Below are positions 28,649 through 39,464 of a DNA stretch of 64,000 bases, piece by piece. Below the pieces are notes generated by a model. That model was not told the origin of the DNA, searched no databases, and saw only the letters and a list, made by a program, of their open reading frames with translations. This DNA comes from Megasphaera sp. MJR8396C (GTDB lineage Bacteria; Bacillota; Negativicutes; Veillonellales; Megasphaeraceae): positions 1 through 64,000 of the forward strand of contig NZ_KQ958179.1 in the NCBI RefSeq assembly GCF_001546855.1, in the 5' to 3' direction. The position numbers and the translations under genes are program-made. Positions within the stretch are counted from its first letter, which is position 1, and each line of letters starts with the position of its first letter.

Positions 28649-28674
28649 CTTCGGCTCACTTCGTCACGGGACGA

Positions 28675-31086
28675 TTACCACGTATAATCTTCAGTATCAG
28701 CACGGCCTTTTCCAGTCAGGGAATCGAGGAGGATTCGCTGTTCGACCTGAGCAATGTGCTTACGCGTCGAGATAACGGCATCGGGGTTGACGGAAATGGA
28801 GTCAATGCCGCTCTTGACCAGGAATTCTGCAAAATCAGGATAGACGCTCGGCGCCTGGCCGCAGATAGAAACGGTCTTGCCGTCCTTATGAGCCACGGCG
28901 ATGAGGTGGCGGATTGCCCGTTTGACAGCTAAGTTCCGTTCATCAAAGAGAGGTGCTACGGTATCATTATCACGGTCGCAGCCCATGATCAGCATCGTCA
29001 AGTCATTGGAACCGATGGAGTAGCCATCGACGAACTGGTTGAACTGGTCAGCCAGGATGATGTTCGACGGGATTTCAGCCATGAGCCATACCTTAAAGTC
29101 CGGACCGCGATGGAGTCCTTCCTGGGCCATGAGGTCGACGACTTTCTGCATTTCATCGACACGGCGGCAGAAGGGAATCATGACGTTGAGGTTCTTGAAG
29201 CCGTATTCTTCGCGGACTTTACGAACGGCCTGCAATTCGAGTTTAAAGGCTTCTACGTATTTGGGATCGTAGTAGCGGGACGCACCGCGCCAACCGAGGA
29301 GGGCGCTGCTTTCTTCCGGTTCGTATTTATCGCCGCCTTTGAGGTTGCGGTATTCGCTCGATTTAAAGTCGCTCAGGCGCAGGGTTACCGGGCGCGGAGC
29401 CAAGGCCTGGCAGACTTTGCGGATGCCTTCGGACAACTGGTCGACGACGTGGTCCGGACGGCCCGTTTCGATGAGATATAAAGGATGTTCATGAATGAAG
29501 GTCGTCCAAATGAATTCTTCACGCATGAGGCCGATGCCGTCACACGGAAGGGTGCCGTATTTTTCAGCCAGGTCGGGATTGCCGAGATTCATATAAATCT
29601 TGGTCCCCGTAACCGGTACCGACTCAGCAGCGACGACAGTCGTCCCGGCCGTACCGCCGGAAGCTTCAGCTGCCTTGGGTTTTACGAGGTCGGCTACGAC
29701 GCCTTCATAGACGATGCCATTGGTTGCATCGACGGTGATTTCAGCTCCGTCAGGAATGGCCGTCGTCGCTTCGACGCTGCGGCTCTTGGTCCCGACGATA
29801 CAAGGAATGCCCAATTCACGGCTGACAATGGATGCATGGCAGGTCATGCCGCCGGCATCGGTAACGATGGCTTTTGCTTTCTTCATAGCCGGTACCCAGT
29901 CCGGAGCGGTCATGGTCGTAACCAGGATTTCGCCGTCTTTAAATTCAGCAATCTTAGACGGATCGAGGATGACGTGAGCTTTGCCGGCAGCACTGCCTGG
30001 GCTTGCCGGAAGGCCTTTTACGATAACCTTGCGGTCTGTCGTCGTAGCCACCGGTGCCGCAGCGGCTTCACCCTTTTCTTTATTCTTCTTCGACCAAACC
30101 GTTTCCGGCCGAGCCTGAAGGAGCCATACTTTATTGGTCCGTTCATCGACGCCCCATTCCATATCCATGTAGCAGCCGTAGTGTTTTTCGATTTTTTTAG
30201 CATAGACAGCAAGTTCCCGGATCTGTTCGTCCGTAATGACCTGCTGCTTCTGCAGTTCCGGAGGAACGAGTCGTTCTTCGCAGTCGCCGCCGGGCTTGCG
30301 GACCAATTCAACAGGCTTCGTGTTGACCATCCGCGATACGATGGACAGATCGTCTTTGCGGATCTTGAAGTTATCCGGCGTAACCGTCCCTTGGACGACG
30401 TATTCGCCAAGACCCCAGGCGCCTTCGATGGTAATCGTCGTATCGTCACCGGTTACCAGGTCGACCGTAAACATAACGCCGGCCGACTTGGAGAAAACCA
30501 TCATCTGAACGGCAGCGCTCAAAGCGACAGTAAGGTGATCAAATCCCTGTTTCGTCCGGTAATACGTAGCCCGGTCGGTAAAGGTCGAGGCATAACATTC
30601 CTTTACTTTTTGGATGACCATGTCGGCACCTTGTACATTGAGGTACGTATCCTGCTGACCGGCAAAGCTGGCATCGGGCAAGTCTTCTGCCGTAGCGCTG
30701 GAGCGAACGGCAACAAAAGGCTGGGCTTCGCCGACTTTCTGGCCTAATTCTTCATAGCTCTTACGAATTTCTTCGGCTAAATCATCCGGCATCTGCACAT
30801 CACAGATGGCCTGACGGATTTTAGCGGTAACATCACGAAGTTGAACGGCGTCTTCCACGTCGGTCAATCCTTTTAACAATTCCGGAATCTTAACATCCAT
30901 GCCTGTTTCATGCATAAAGTGGCGGTACCCGGCAGCCGTCGTCGCAAAACCGTAAGGAACAGGAACGTCCGTCTGGGACGTCAATTCGCCAAGGGAAGAC
31001 GATTTACCGCCTACGAGCGCTACGTCTTCTCTGCGCAATTCATCAAACCATAATACATACGCCTTTTCTCTATCCATTGCCATCAT
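28675..31086 (-). CDS. ppsA: Phosphoenolpyruvate synthase (pyruvate, water dikinase)
   Basis: An 803-residue enzyme making PEP from pyruvate and ATP. The N-terminal ATP-grasp domain (about 1-350) shows LVGGKSSSLGEL and VRSSATAEDLPDASFAGQQ. The central phospho-His domain has DAGGMTCHASIVSRELGIPC with the catalytic His near 420. The C-terminal PEP barrel includes SIGSNDLTMLI and SICGQAPS with the active-site Cys. The start at 31086 (or the next ATG at 31083) follows CAGGAGG. Thr in GGMTCH is the site PPSR-type kinases modify. It is next to its likely regulators ppsR and ccpN. Confidence 0.95.
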   Translation of the reverse strand: MMAMDREKAYVLWFDELRREDVALVGGKSSSLGELTSQTDVPVPYGFATTAAGYRHFMHETGMDVKIPELLKGLTDVEDAVQLRDVTAKIRQAICDVQMPDDLAEEIRKSYEELGQKVGEAQPFVAVRSSATAEDLPDASFAGQQDTYLNVQGADMVIQKVKECYASTFTDRATYYRTKQGFDHLTVALSAAVQMMVFSKSAGVMFTVDLVTGDDTTITIEGAWGLGEYVVQGTVTPDNFKIRKDDLSIVSRMVNTKPVELVRKPGGDCEERLVPPELQKQQVITDEQIRELAVYAKKIEKHYGCYMDMEWGVDERTNKVWLLQARPETVWSKKNKEKGEAAAAPVATTTDRKVIVKGLPASPGSAAGKAHVILDPSKIAEFKDGEILVTTMTAPDWVPAMKKAKAIVTDAGGMTCHASIVSRELGIPCIVGTKSRSVEATTAIPDGAEITVDATNGIVYEGVVADLVKPKAAEASGGTAGTTVVAAESVPVTGTKIYMNLGNPDLAEKYGTLPCDGIGLMREEFIWTTFIHEHPLYLIETGRPDHVVDQLSEGIRKVCQALAPRPVTLRLSDFKSSEYRNLKGGDKYEPEESSALLGWRGASRYYDPKYVEAFKLELQAVRKVREEYGFKNLNVMIPFCRRVDEMQKVVDLMAQEGLHRGPDFKVWLMAEIPSNIILADQFNQFVDGYSIGSNDLTMLIMGCDRDNDTVAPLFDERNLAVKRAIRHLIAVAHKDGKTVSICGQAPSVYPDFAEFLVKSGIDSISVNPDAVISTRKHIAQVEQRILLDSLTGKGRADTEDYTW

Positions 31087-31144
31087 CTTTACCTCCTGCT
31101 GGTGCATTAATTTGTATATGCTAAATTGTCTTTTTCATACGTTT

Positions 31145-31173
31145 ATAGTACGCTAATAAGTTCACAATGTCAA
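31145..31173 (-). promoter_or_regulatory. ppsA promoter
   Basis: Minus-strand consensus -35 TTGACA (31168-31173), 17-base spacer, -10 TACTAT (31145-31150), about 60 bases before ppsA. The rest of the ~320-bp spacer up to the PBP gene (31174-31407) is AT-rich. It holds several plus-strand TATAAT strings (31330-31335, 31363-31368, 31374-31379) without a good -35, and nothing else I can name. Confidence 0.7.
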
Positions 31174-31407
31174 TAGTTTTTTCAAAAAGATGGATTACTC
31201 TCTTTTCAAGAGTATACTACATATGAAAAATTTTCAGATTCAGTGTATCGTAAAACGTTTAAAAACCAGGGTCCACTTTAAAGTTTCTCAACCTCTTCGA
31301 TATATATAGGATAATAAAGCCGATTGTGGTATAATAAGGAGTTAGTAATATTTTAATTTATATATAATAACCTTATAATGAGTACAAACGTCATGTAGGA
31401 GGAAAAA

Positions 31408-33486
31408 ATGTATACACCCAGACGCAGAGCAAAAAAAGCCAAAGAGGCCGGTCCATTTCGCCGCATCCGCCTTTTTATCGCCTTATGCCTTGTTGTTTTT
31501 GCCGGCTTAGGGTTTGGCTATATTTTTGCTGCCTATCAGAGCTTACCGACGGTAAGCAATAGCATGCGGCCTGCCGTATCGTCCCAGGTCTTCGATGCCC
31601 ATGGACGCCTGATCACGACCCTTCATTCCGATCAGAACAGGCTTCCCATCGACATCAATAAAGTGCCGCAAAACCTGCAGAATGCCTTTATTGCAGCCGA
31701 AGACAACCGCTTTTATCAACACATCGGTATCGATCCCATCGGCATCGTCCGCGCCTTGTTCACCAACTTGACCAACCGCGGCATCGCCCAAGGCGGCAGT
31801 ACGATTACGCAGCAGCTTGCCAAAAACGCCTTCCTGTCTCAGGAACAGACGTTGAAGCGAAAGATTCAAGAAGCCATGCTGGCCTTAGAAATCGAGCAAA
31901 AGTACAGTAAAAAAGAAATCCTCGAAATGTACATGAACCAGATTTACTTCGGTCAGGGCGCCTACGGGATCCAGACAGCCGCCAAGACATACTTTAATAA
32001 AGACGTCAGTGAATTGACCCTGACCCAGTGTGCCCTCTTGGCGGGTCTTCCCAAGAGCCCGAATTACTATTCGCCGTTCAATAACCTGAGTGAAGCCAAG
32101 CAGCGGACCAACGTCGTCCTCGACCAAATGGCAAAATACGGCTACATCTCGCAGGCCGAAGCCGATCAGGCCAAGAATCAGGACCTCGACCTTTCGAAGA
32201 ACCACCAGACTCAGGAAAGCGACGAAAACGCATCCTTCATCGACTACGTATCCCAGCAGGTCGCTCAAAAATACGGCGACGATGCCCTCTACAAAGAAGG
32301 CCTCAAGATCTACACCACCCTCGACGTCGACAAACAGCACGCAGCCGTCCAGGCCCTGCACAACCTGCCTGAAAACTACACCGATGAAAACGGTCTGACC
32401 CAGCCTCAGGGCGCCATCGTCTCCATCGATCCCAAGACAGGCTACATCTTAGCGATGGTCGGCGGCCGCGGCCAAGACAGCTTCAACCGCGCCAGCCAAG
32501 CCGTCCGTCAGCCGGGTTCCGCCTTTAAACCCTTCGTCTATCTGACGGCCCTGCAGCACGATATGACGCCCGATACGACGATGGAAGATAAACCGGTCAC
32601 CTACGGCAGCTGGAGTCCGAAGAACGCCAGCGGTTCCTATCGAGGCTCGATGCCCCTCAGCGTCGCCTTGGCAAACTCGGTCAACACCATTGCCGTTCAG
32701 CTCGCCGACCGCGTCGGCCCCAGCAATATCATTGCCAACGCCAAGAAAATGGGCATCACCACCCTCGACGACAAGGACGACAACTTAGCCATGGCCCTCG
32801 GCGGTCTGACCCGAGGCGTCACGCCCCTTGAAATGGCCAGTGCTTACGGCACCTTTGCCAACAAAGGCGTTCACGTCAAACCGACGGCCATCGTTAAAAT
32901 CCTCGACCGCAACGGCAACGTCCTGGAAGATGAATCGACCCTTGGAAAAGAAGAAAACAAGACGCGCGTCATGTCCGAAAAAGAAGCCTATGAAATGACA
33001 GTCATGTTAGAAGGCGTCATCGACTACGGCACCGGTACAGCCGCCGCCCTCGGACGGCCGGCAGCCGGCAAGACCGGTACGACGGACGACAATAAAGACG
33101 CCTGGTTCGTCGGCTATACCCCGGATATCGTAACCGCCGTTTGGATCGGTGACGATACGGGTGCCCACAGCCTTGGCGAAGTCTACGGCGGCACGATCCC
33201 GGCAGAAATCTGGAAAGATTACATGTCCTCTGCCGCAGCGGACGAGCCCGACCGGGAATTTGCCGTTCCGGCCGGTATGGAACGGATGCGGGCACGAACA
33301 GCCCTTTCCAACAACAGCGCCCGCGTCGCTGACGACTCCAAGAAAGAAGCCGCAACCGAAAAGAAAGAATCCGACGATAAAGAAAAGACCGACGAAAAAG
33401 CCGAGTCCCGGAGTGAAGAAGCTTCGAGACAGCCGTCAGAAGAAGCACGAAGACAGCAGGAAGACAGCAACAATAAAGCACAGTAA
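31408..33486 (+). CDS. Class A penicillin-binding protein (PBP1A-like)
   Basis: A 692-residue bifunctional peptidoglycan synthase. A basic N-terminal tail leads to one membrane helix (about 22-45). The GT51 glycosyltransferase domain (about 60-235) has FIAAEDNRFYQHIG with the catalytic Glu and GGSTITQQLAKN. The transpeptidase domain (about 320-605) has the SxxK nucleophile in RQPGSAFKPF, the SVN motif and AGKTGTTDD. A Lys/Glu/Ser-rich, low-complexity tail of about 60 residues ends the protein. TAGGAGG precedes the ATG. Confidence 0.94.
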   Translation: MYTPRRRAKKAKEAGPFRRIRLFIALCLVVFAGLGFGYIFAAYQSLPTVSNSMRPAVSSQVFDAHGRLITTLHSDQNRLPIDINKVPQNLQNAFIAAEDNRFYQHIGIDPIGIVRALFTNLTNRGIAQGGSTITQQLAKNAFLSQEQTLKRKIQEAMLALEIEQKYSKKEILEMYMNQIYFGQGAYGIQTAAKTYFNKDVSELTLTQCALLAGLPKSPNYYSPFNNLSEAKQRTNVVLDQMAKYGYISQAEADQAKNQDLDLSKNHQTQESDENASFIDYVSQQVAQKYGDDALYKEGLKIYTTLDVDKQHAAVQALHNLPENYTDENGLTQPQGAIVSIDPKTGYILAMVGGRGQDSFNRASQAVRQPGSAFKPFVYLTALQHDMTPDTTMEDKPVTYGSWSPKNASGSYRGSMPLSVALANSVNTIAVQLADRVGPSNIIANAKKMGITTLDDKDDNLAMALGGLTRGVTPLEMASAYGTFANKGVHVKPTAIVKILDRNGNVLEDESTLGKEENKTRVMSEKEAYEMTVMLEGVIDYGTGTAAALGRPAAGKTGTTDDNKDAWFVGYTPDIVTAVWIGDDTGAHSLGEVYGGTIPAEIWKDYMSSAAADEPDREFAVPAGMERMRARTALSNNSARVADDSKKEAATEKKESDDKEKTDEKAESRSEEASRQPSEEARRQQEDSNNKAQ

Positions 33487-33490
33487 CGCC

Positions 33491-33533
33491 AAAAGAGCAG
33501 CCGCACCGACAAGGGTGCAGCTGCTCTTTTTTT
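33491..33533 (+). terminator. PBP gene terminator
   Basis: Stem AAAAGAGCAGCCGCACC with near-perfect complement GGTGCAGCTGCTCTTTT and a T run. It also lies at the end of the convergent acetyltransferase gene. Confidence 0.85.
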
Positions 33534-33547
33534 CTGTTTCCTGGCAA

Positions 33548-33997
33548 TTATTCTTTTCTCATATAGACAAAGGACAGTCCCGTCGCCTCCGTCACTTCCT
33601 TAACCGGTCGATAACCCATTTTTTCGTAGAGCCTGATATTGGTCCAGCTTTTCGTACAAGTATATAGCTCTCTCGTCTTTCCGGCACAGACTGAATCAAC
33701 GGCTTCCAAGAGTTTTTCTGCCAATCCCTGGCGACGGTAATCGGGATGAGTCATGAGCCGGCCCACGTCGACGATATCCCCGTCATGGCGATAACGGATG
33801 ACGCCGACGATGACATCTTCATCGGTGACGAGTTTCAGTGTCGTCCAATGGGCAAAATCGCGCTGGAAGTCATCTTCCGTTTCTTGGAGCGCCGGTACGT
33901 CGCGGCTGCCGATCATGGCGGCTTCGCTCTCAAAAGCCAGTAACTGCAGCCGATATAATTCAGGAATATCCGGCTCCCCTGCGGTCATTATATTCAT
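33548..33997 (-). CDS. GNAT-family N-acetyltransferase
   Basis: A 149-residue acetyltransferase. The acetyl-CoA loop is in VGRLMTHPDYRRQGLAEKLL (V-x-x-x-Y-R-x-Q/R-G-x-A), followed by WTNIRLYEKMGYRPV typical of motif B. Start ATG 33997 is eight bases after AAAGGAG; an earlier GTG at 34006 overlaps that site. The substrate is unknown and the gene stands alone. Confidence 0.85.
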   Translation of the reverse strand: MNIMTAGEPDIPELYRLQLLAFESEAAMIGSRDVPALQETEDDFQRDFAHWTTLKLVTDEDVIVGVIRYRHDGDIVDVGRLMTHPDYRRQGLAEKLLEAVDSVCAGKTRELYTCTKSWTNIRLYEKMGYRPVKEVTEATGLSFVYMRKE

Positions 33998-34094
33998 GGT
34001 CCCCACTCCTTTGACGTCAAGGTGATGCTTCTTCCATCAATATTTTTATTATACACAAGGGGCTTCCTCCATCCAAGAGTACCCTTAAAACAGC

Positions 34095-34125
34095 AAAAAA
34101 AAGCAGCCCCAAACGGAGCTGCTTT
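34095..34125 (-). terminator. Terminator of the NCS1 permease gene
   Basis: Minus-strand stem GAAAGCAGC..GCTGCTTT followed by a run of eight T residues, about 75 bases past the permease stop. The DNA between (34126-34201) shows nothing else clear. Confidence 0.75.
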
Positions 34126-34201
34126 CAAGGCACCTATGAGCCGCAGAGAAATGTTAGTCAAGAGAATCGTTAAGTCGACTCACAGCTGACTCATCATGAT
34201 G

Positions 34202-35365
34202 TCAGGCTTTTACGATTTTATGGATAAGGGTGCTGATGACCATGATGATGACGACGACAGGAACGGTAATACCGACCGGCGTATCAACACTGAGCAGATA
34301 GCGATACAAGATGACACCGAGGACCCATAAAACAATGTTGAGCCAATTGACGCTTTCTGCCGTATGATCTCGCTTCAAAATAAAGAAGTCTGCCAAGAGG
34401 ATAGCCGTCATAGGCGCAAAGACGGATCCGATGAGATAGAGGAAATCCTGGAACTGATCGGGCGCTGCAAAAATAGCCAAGACGACACCGAGTACCGTCG
34501 CTGCCAGGGCCATGATCTTATCCGAAGCCTTAGGCGCTAAGCTTTGGAAGCTGACGCCGGCGGAAAAGGCATCGAGGAAGGTCGTCGTAACCGTCGACAG
34601 TAAGACGACGAGGATACCGGCGATTCCCATGCCGGCTTGGAGCATGATGGCAGCAATGTCGTCCTGCCCTGTAAACAAGGCGGCGCCCATGCCGATGATA
34701 AACATCCAGGAGCTAGCGATAAAGTACGCACCGCAGCTAGCCGCCGTTGCCAGGACCGGCTTCTTGGCCGTTCTCGTATAGTCCGAAATAATCGGCAGCC
34801 ACGATAAGGGCATAGCGACAGCCAATTCTACGGCACCGCCAAAGGTGAGTTCTCCGTCCGGAACGATTGGCGTTCCGTTTTGGAATACGACCATGCTGAG
34901 GACAATCGTCAAAATAAACAAAGCTGCCATGACGACGACATTGACCTTGCTGAGATTCTTAAGGCCCATGACGATCCACAAGGCGATGAAGGCGCCGATG
35001 ATAATACTCCACCAAGACACGCCGATAGCAGCAATGGTGTTAGCCGCCAAAGCGGCACTGCCTACCATAACGGCCGTCCAGCCGACGAGCTGGATGACGT
35101 TCAGGCCGGCAAAGAGCTTTGCCCCCTGCGTACCAAAGGAGATGCGCACCGTTTCCATGGCACTGCCTCCCGTCCGGCCGCCGATGAGGCCTGCCAGATA
35201 CATGATGATGCCGCCGATGACATGCCCCAAAATGATGGCTTCCAGGGCCCGGACAAAGCCCAAGGGAGCCAAGAGCATGCCGGTCAAAATTTCTGCAATG
35301 GAAATCCCCGCGCCAAACCACAACAAGCCGTTGGAAAAGGCCGAGGTCTTTCGTTCATTTACCAT
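34202..35365 (-). CDS. NCS1-family cytosine/hydroxymethylpyrimidine permease (CodB/CytX-like)
   Basis: A 387-residue nucleobase:cation symporter of about eleven or twelve membrane helices. Segments GFVRALEAIILGHVIGG, GGRTGGSAMETVRISFGTQGAK and LSWLPIISDYTRTAKKPVLAT match the CodB/CytX branch. CytX members often carry a TPP riboswitch, but none is visible in the 240-bp leader, so thiamine-precursor transport is not supported; cytosine or another pyrimidine remains possible. AGAAAGG lies about 13 bases before ATG 35365. Confidence 0.85.
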   Translation of the reverse strand: MVNERKTSAFSNGLLWFGAGISIAEILTGMLLAPLGFVRALEAIILGHVIGGIIMYLAGLIGGRTGGSAMETVRISFGTQGAKLFAGLNVIQLVGWTAVMVGSAALAANTIAAIGVSWWSIIIGAFIALWIVMGLKNLSKVNVVVMAALFILTIVLSMVVFQNGTPIVPDGELTFGGAVELAVAMPLSWLPIISDYTRTAKKPVLATAASCGAYFIASSWMFIIGMGAALFTGQDDIAAIMLQAGMGIAGILVVLLSTVTTTFLDAFSAGVSFQSLAPKASDKIMALAATVLGVVLAIFAAPDQFQDFLYLIGSVFAPMTAILLADFFILKRDHTAESVNWLNIVLWVLGVILYRYLLSVDTPVGITVPVVVIIMVISTLIHKIVKA

Positions 35366-35604
35366 ATAGTATCAAACCTTTCTATTATAAAGACTGGTAT
35401 AAATAATAACCTATCTCAGTATACCATATTCTTTCCGAAAACCCTATGGCGAAGGGAAGATTTATCACAGTTTTAACTCACTTTACAATAACTGAGGGCT
35501 TTTCCTTTATCCTTGGACCTTGACCATGCTATACTTGTACTGATTATAAGCTTAACATTACTATTGGCAGCAGATTTCAAGTATTATACGTTTGGAGTGA
35601 TATC

Positions 35605-36750
35605 ATGAGAATAGACAAGCGCCTGAAAATTGCCATTGCCGCTGTCGTCATCGCCGCCTGTGCCTTTGGCGGGTACACGTACTACCAAAGCCAGCAGAAG
35701 GCAAAACAAGCAGCCGCCGTAGAAACGGCAGAAGTCGTCCGCAAGGATTTGAAGTCGACCGTATCGGCGACAGGGACCATCAGCCCCGTCGATTCTGTCG
35801 AAGTATCGCCGAAGATCACGGCTCGTATCAGCCAGGTTCTGGTCAAGGAAAATGACCACGTCACGGCCGGCCAGACCGTCGCCATCCTCGACGGCAAAGA
35901 TTTCGAAGCCCAGCGTGATCAGGCTCAGTACAAGGTCACCAATACCAAGGTGGAATACGAACGAGCCGAACAGCTCTACAATCTCGGCGCCGGGACCAAG
36001 CAGGACCTGGACACGGCTAAGTTTAATTACGATACGGCCCTCAGTACCTTATCAGAAGCCGAATCAGACGTAGCCGAAACAGTCATTACAGCCCCGATGG
36101 ACGGCGTCGTCGTCGGCGAACCGAAGACGGTCGGCACCATGGCCGTTCAGGGCAACAGCAACCCGACAGTCATCATGCGTATCGCCGATACGGCAAATAA
36201 ACAGATTTTAGCCCAAGTCGACGAAACGGATATCGGCAAGGTCCAAGTCGGTCAGGAAGCTACCTTTACGGTAGACGCCTATACGGACCGCACCTTTACG
36301 GCCAGAGTCACAAAAATCTCCCAGACCGACACCAGCAACACCTGGGATACGAACAGCTCCACGTCGTCCTCTTCGTCGAGTTCATCCAGTTCTTCAGCCA
36401 GCGTCATCTACTATTACGTCACCCTCGACGTCAATGACCCTGACGACGTCTTAAAACTGGGCATGACGGCCCGCGTCGACATTACGACGTCGGAAAAACA
36501 AGACGCCTTAGTCGTCCCCATTGCCGCCTTGAAGACCAATGACTCTGGTTCCTACGTCGTCCGCGTCAACGACGACGGCACGACAGAACAAGTTCCGGTC
36601 AAGACCGGTATCTACAGCAGTGACTACGTCGAAATCCTGTCGGGCCTCACCGAAGGCGACAAGGTTTCCATTACCTATACGGCCACCAAGTCCTCTTCGT
36701 CATCATCCTCCTCGAAGAGCAGCAGCCGCCAAGGGCCACCGCCCATGTAA
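35605..36750 (+). CDS. MacA-like periplasmic adaptor (HlyD/RND family)
   Basis: A 381-residue membrane-fusion protein anchored by an N-terminal helix (about 8-27). The lipoyl-like halves ([26 protein letters not shown] and [19 protein letters not shown]) flank a short helical hairpin (about 90-150), and a beta-barrel follows. A run of serines (about residues 252-268) interrupts the barrel, and the tail is also Ser-rich. The hairpin is shorter than in Gram-negative MacA, but a Negativicutes cell has an outer membrane, so an outer partner may exist elsewhere. It is the first gene of a three-gene exporter operon. Confidence 0.87.
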   Translation: MRIDKRLKIAIAAVVIAACAFGGYTYYQSQQKAKQAAAVETAEVVRKDLKSTVSATGTISPVDSVEVSPKITARISQVLVKENDHVTAGQTVAILDGKDFEAQRDQAQYKVTNTKVEYERAEQLYNLGAGTKQDLDTAKFNYDTALSTLSEAESDVAETVITAPMDGVVVGEPKTVGTMAVQGNSNPTVIMRIADTANKQILAQVDETDIGKVQVGQEATFTVDAYTDRTFTARVTKISQTDTSNTWDTNSSTSSSSSSSSSSSASVIYYYVTLDVNDPDDVLKLGMTARVDITTSEKQDALVVPIAALKTNDSGSYVVRVNDDGTTEQVPVKTGIYSSDYVEILSGLTEGDKVSITYTATKSSSSSSSSKSSSRQGPPPM

Positions 36751-36764
36751 GGGAGGTCCTTACC

Positions 36765-37458
36765 ATGAATCCAATCATTGAACTCCAAGGTATCGAAAAG
36801 ATATACCACATCGGCGGTGAAGATTTCGCCGCCTTAGCCGGCATCACCCTCAACATCGAAGAAGGGGAATTTGCCGCCCTCATGGGGCCGTCCGGTTCCG
36901 GGAAGTCGACGCTGATGAACATCCTCGGCTGCCTCGACCGACCGACAGCCGGCTCCTACCAGCTTGGCGGCAAGGAAGTCGCTCACCTCAATGACGATGA
37001 ATTAGCCGTCGTCCGCAACCAGCACATCGGCTTCGTCTTCCAGAACTTCAACCTCTTGTCGCGAATCACAGCCCTCGACAACGTCGCCCTGCCCTTGGTA
37101 TACGCCGGCGTCGGCCGCAAAGAGCGGACTGAACGGGCCATGGATAAACTGAAATCCGTCGGCCTTGAAACCTGGGCCCACCATAAACCAAACGAGCTCT
37201 CCGGCGGCCAGCGCCAGCGCGTGGCCATCGCCCGGGCCCTGGTCAACAATCCGCACATCATCATGGCCGACGAACCGACGGGCAACCTCGATACGAAGTC
37301 GACCAAAGACATCATGCGCCTCTTTGAAGAGCTCCACGAAGACCATAAGACGATCATCCTGGTCACACACGAACCGGAAATCGCCGCCTGCGCCACCCGT
37401 CAGCTCCTCTTGTCAGACGGTAAGATTACCAAAGATGCCGGAAAGGGGGTCGTTATGG

Positions 37459-37469
<11 letters not shown>
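36765..37469 (+). CDS. MacB/LolD-type ABC transporter ATP-binding protein
   Basis: A 234-residue ATPase with Walker [10 protein letters not shown], signature [15 protein letters not shown] and Walker [13 protein letters not shown], with the NLDTK variant typical of MacB, LolD and FtsE-like mechanotransmission exporters. GGGAGG lies before the ATG, 14 bp after the adaptor gene. It partners the permease at 37459-38676 and overlaps that gene by 11 bases. Confidence 0.93.
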
Positions 37470-38676
<1,207 letters not shown>

Positions 38677-38680
38677 AAAA

Positions 38681-38713
38681 GAAGCACTGTTCCTTATGGA
38701 GCAGTGCTTTTTG
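38681..38713 (+). terminator. Terminator of the MacAB-like operon
   Basis: Stem AAGCACTGTTCC/GGAGCAGTGCTT (one G-U) with a 4-base loop and a T run, directly after the permease stop. Confidence 0.8.
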
Positions 38714-38724
38714 CATGTCAAAAA

Positions 38725-39246
38725 TTATCCGTTCAGCCAGCGGCGCACATCGCTTTCAGCATCTTGAACGGTCGAACCCAGGATGACCAGACTCGTTCCC
38801 AAAGTGGCTTTCGGGCAAAGGGCGTGGATATCTTCCAGGCTGCGGCCGATGCCGCTTCCTTCGTGAGTACAGAAAGGATAGATGGTCTTGCCGGAAAAGT
38901 CGTGATTTTCTAAAAAGGTCCACATGGCCATGGGCATGGTGCCGCACCAATTGGGATAGCCGAGAAAGACGAGGTCGTAACCGCTGATATCGTCGAGATC
39001 CCGGGCCAGTGCCGGCCGAAGCCTCTTTTCCCATTCATGGCGGGCCAGGGAGACCGTTTCTTTATACTCGTGAGGATAGACGGCTGCCGCGCGGATATGA
39101 AACAGGTCACCGCCGGTCATACGACTGATCATCTTGGCGGCCTGTTCCGTATTGCCGACCTTGAGATTGACGATCTTACCGCTGACGTAATTCATCCCGG
39201 CATGTGAAAAATAGGCGATGAGACATTTTTTCCCCTTGTAATCCAT
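38725..39246 (-). CDS. Flavodoxin-like protein
   Basis: A 173-residue FMN-fold protein of the flavodoxin_4 type. KCLIAYFSHAGMNYVSG is the phosphate-binding loop region, though the usual T/S-G-N-T is altered, and GYDLVFLGYPNWCGTMPMAMWTFLE with PFCTHEGSGIGRS are conserved in this group. Start ATG 39246 (MDYKGKK) follows GGGAGGAG by 11 bases. It may reduce quinones or serve electron transfer, but this is not determined. It is convergent with the exporter operon. Confidence 0.82.
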   Translation of the reverse strand: MDYKGKKCLIAYFSHAGMNYVSGKIVNLKVGNTEQAAKMISRMTGGDLFHIRAAAVYPHEYKETVSLARHEWEKRLRPALARDLDDISGYDLVFLGYPNWCGTMPMAMWTFLENHDFSGKTIYPFCTHEGSGIGRSLEDIHALCPKATLGTSLVILGSTVQDAESDVRRWLNG

Positions 39247-39386
39247 AGACAGGTCACTCCTCCCGGCTCGATGGGCCTCGAACATATTGATTATAATTTC
39301 ATTATACGGCAAAAAGAAAAGCGATTCAATCACCGTCACGAATGGCAGTCATTTTATTTTCTCATGCCTGCCGCCGTCCCCTTACC

Positions 39387-39415
39387 TTTCCAATGTCCAT
39401 AGAATGTAGTAAAAT
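39387..39415 (+). promoter_or_regulatory. Possible dapL promoter
   Basis: Plus-strand -35 TTTCCA (39387-39392), 17-base spacer, -10 TAAAAT (39410-39415), 49 bases before dapL. The -35 is weak. Confidence 0.4.
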
Positions 39416-39464
39416 AAAGGAGCTAACAGATTTTTACTATCAACGAACATAAGGAGGTCCATTT

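Noticed and set aside
29485-30747. 420-codon frame antisense to ppsA
   Set aside because: It is an overlap artefact of GC-rich codon use; the sense strand encodes a complete PEP synthase.
35366-35604. TPP riboswitch expected upstream of a CytX-like permease
   Set aside because: None of the conserved thiamine-box strings are present in either strand of the leader.
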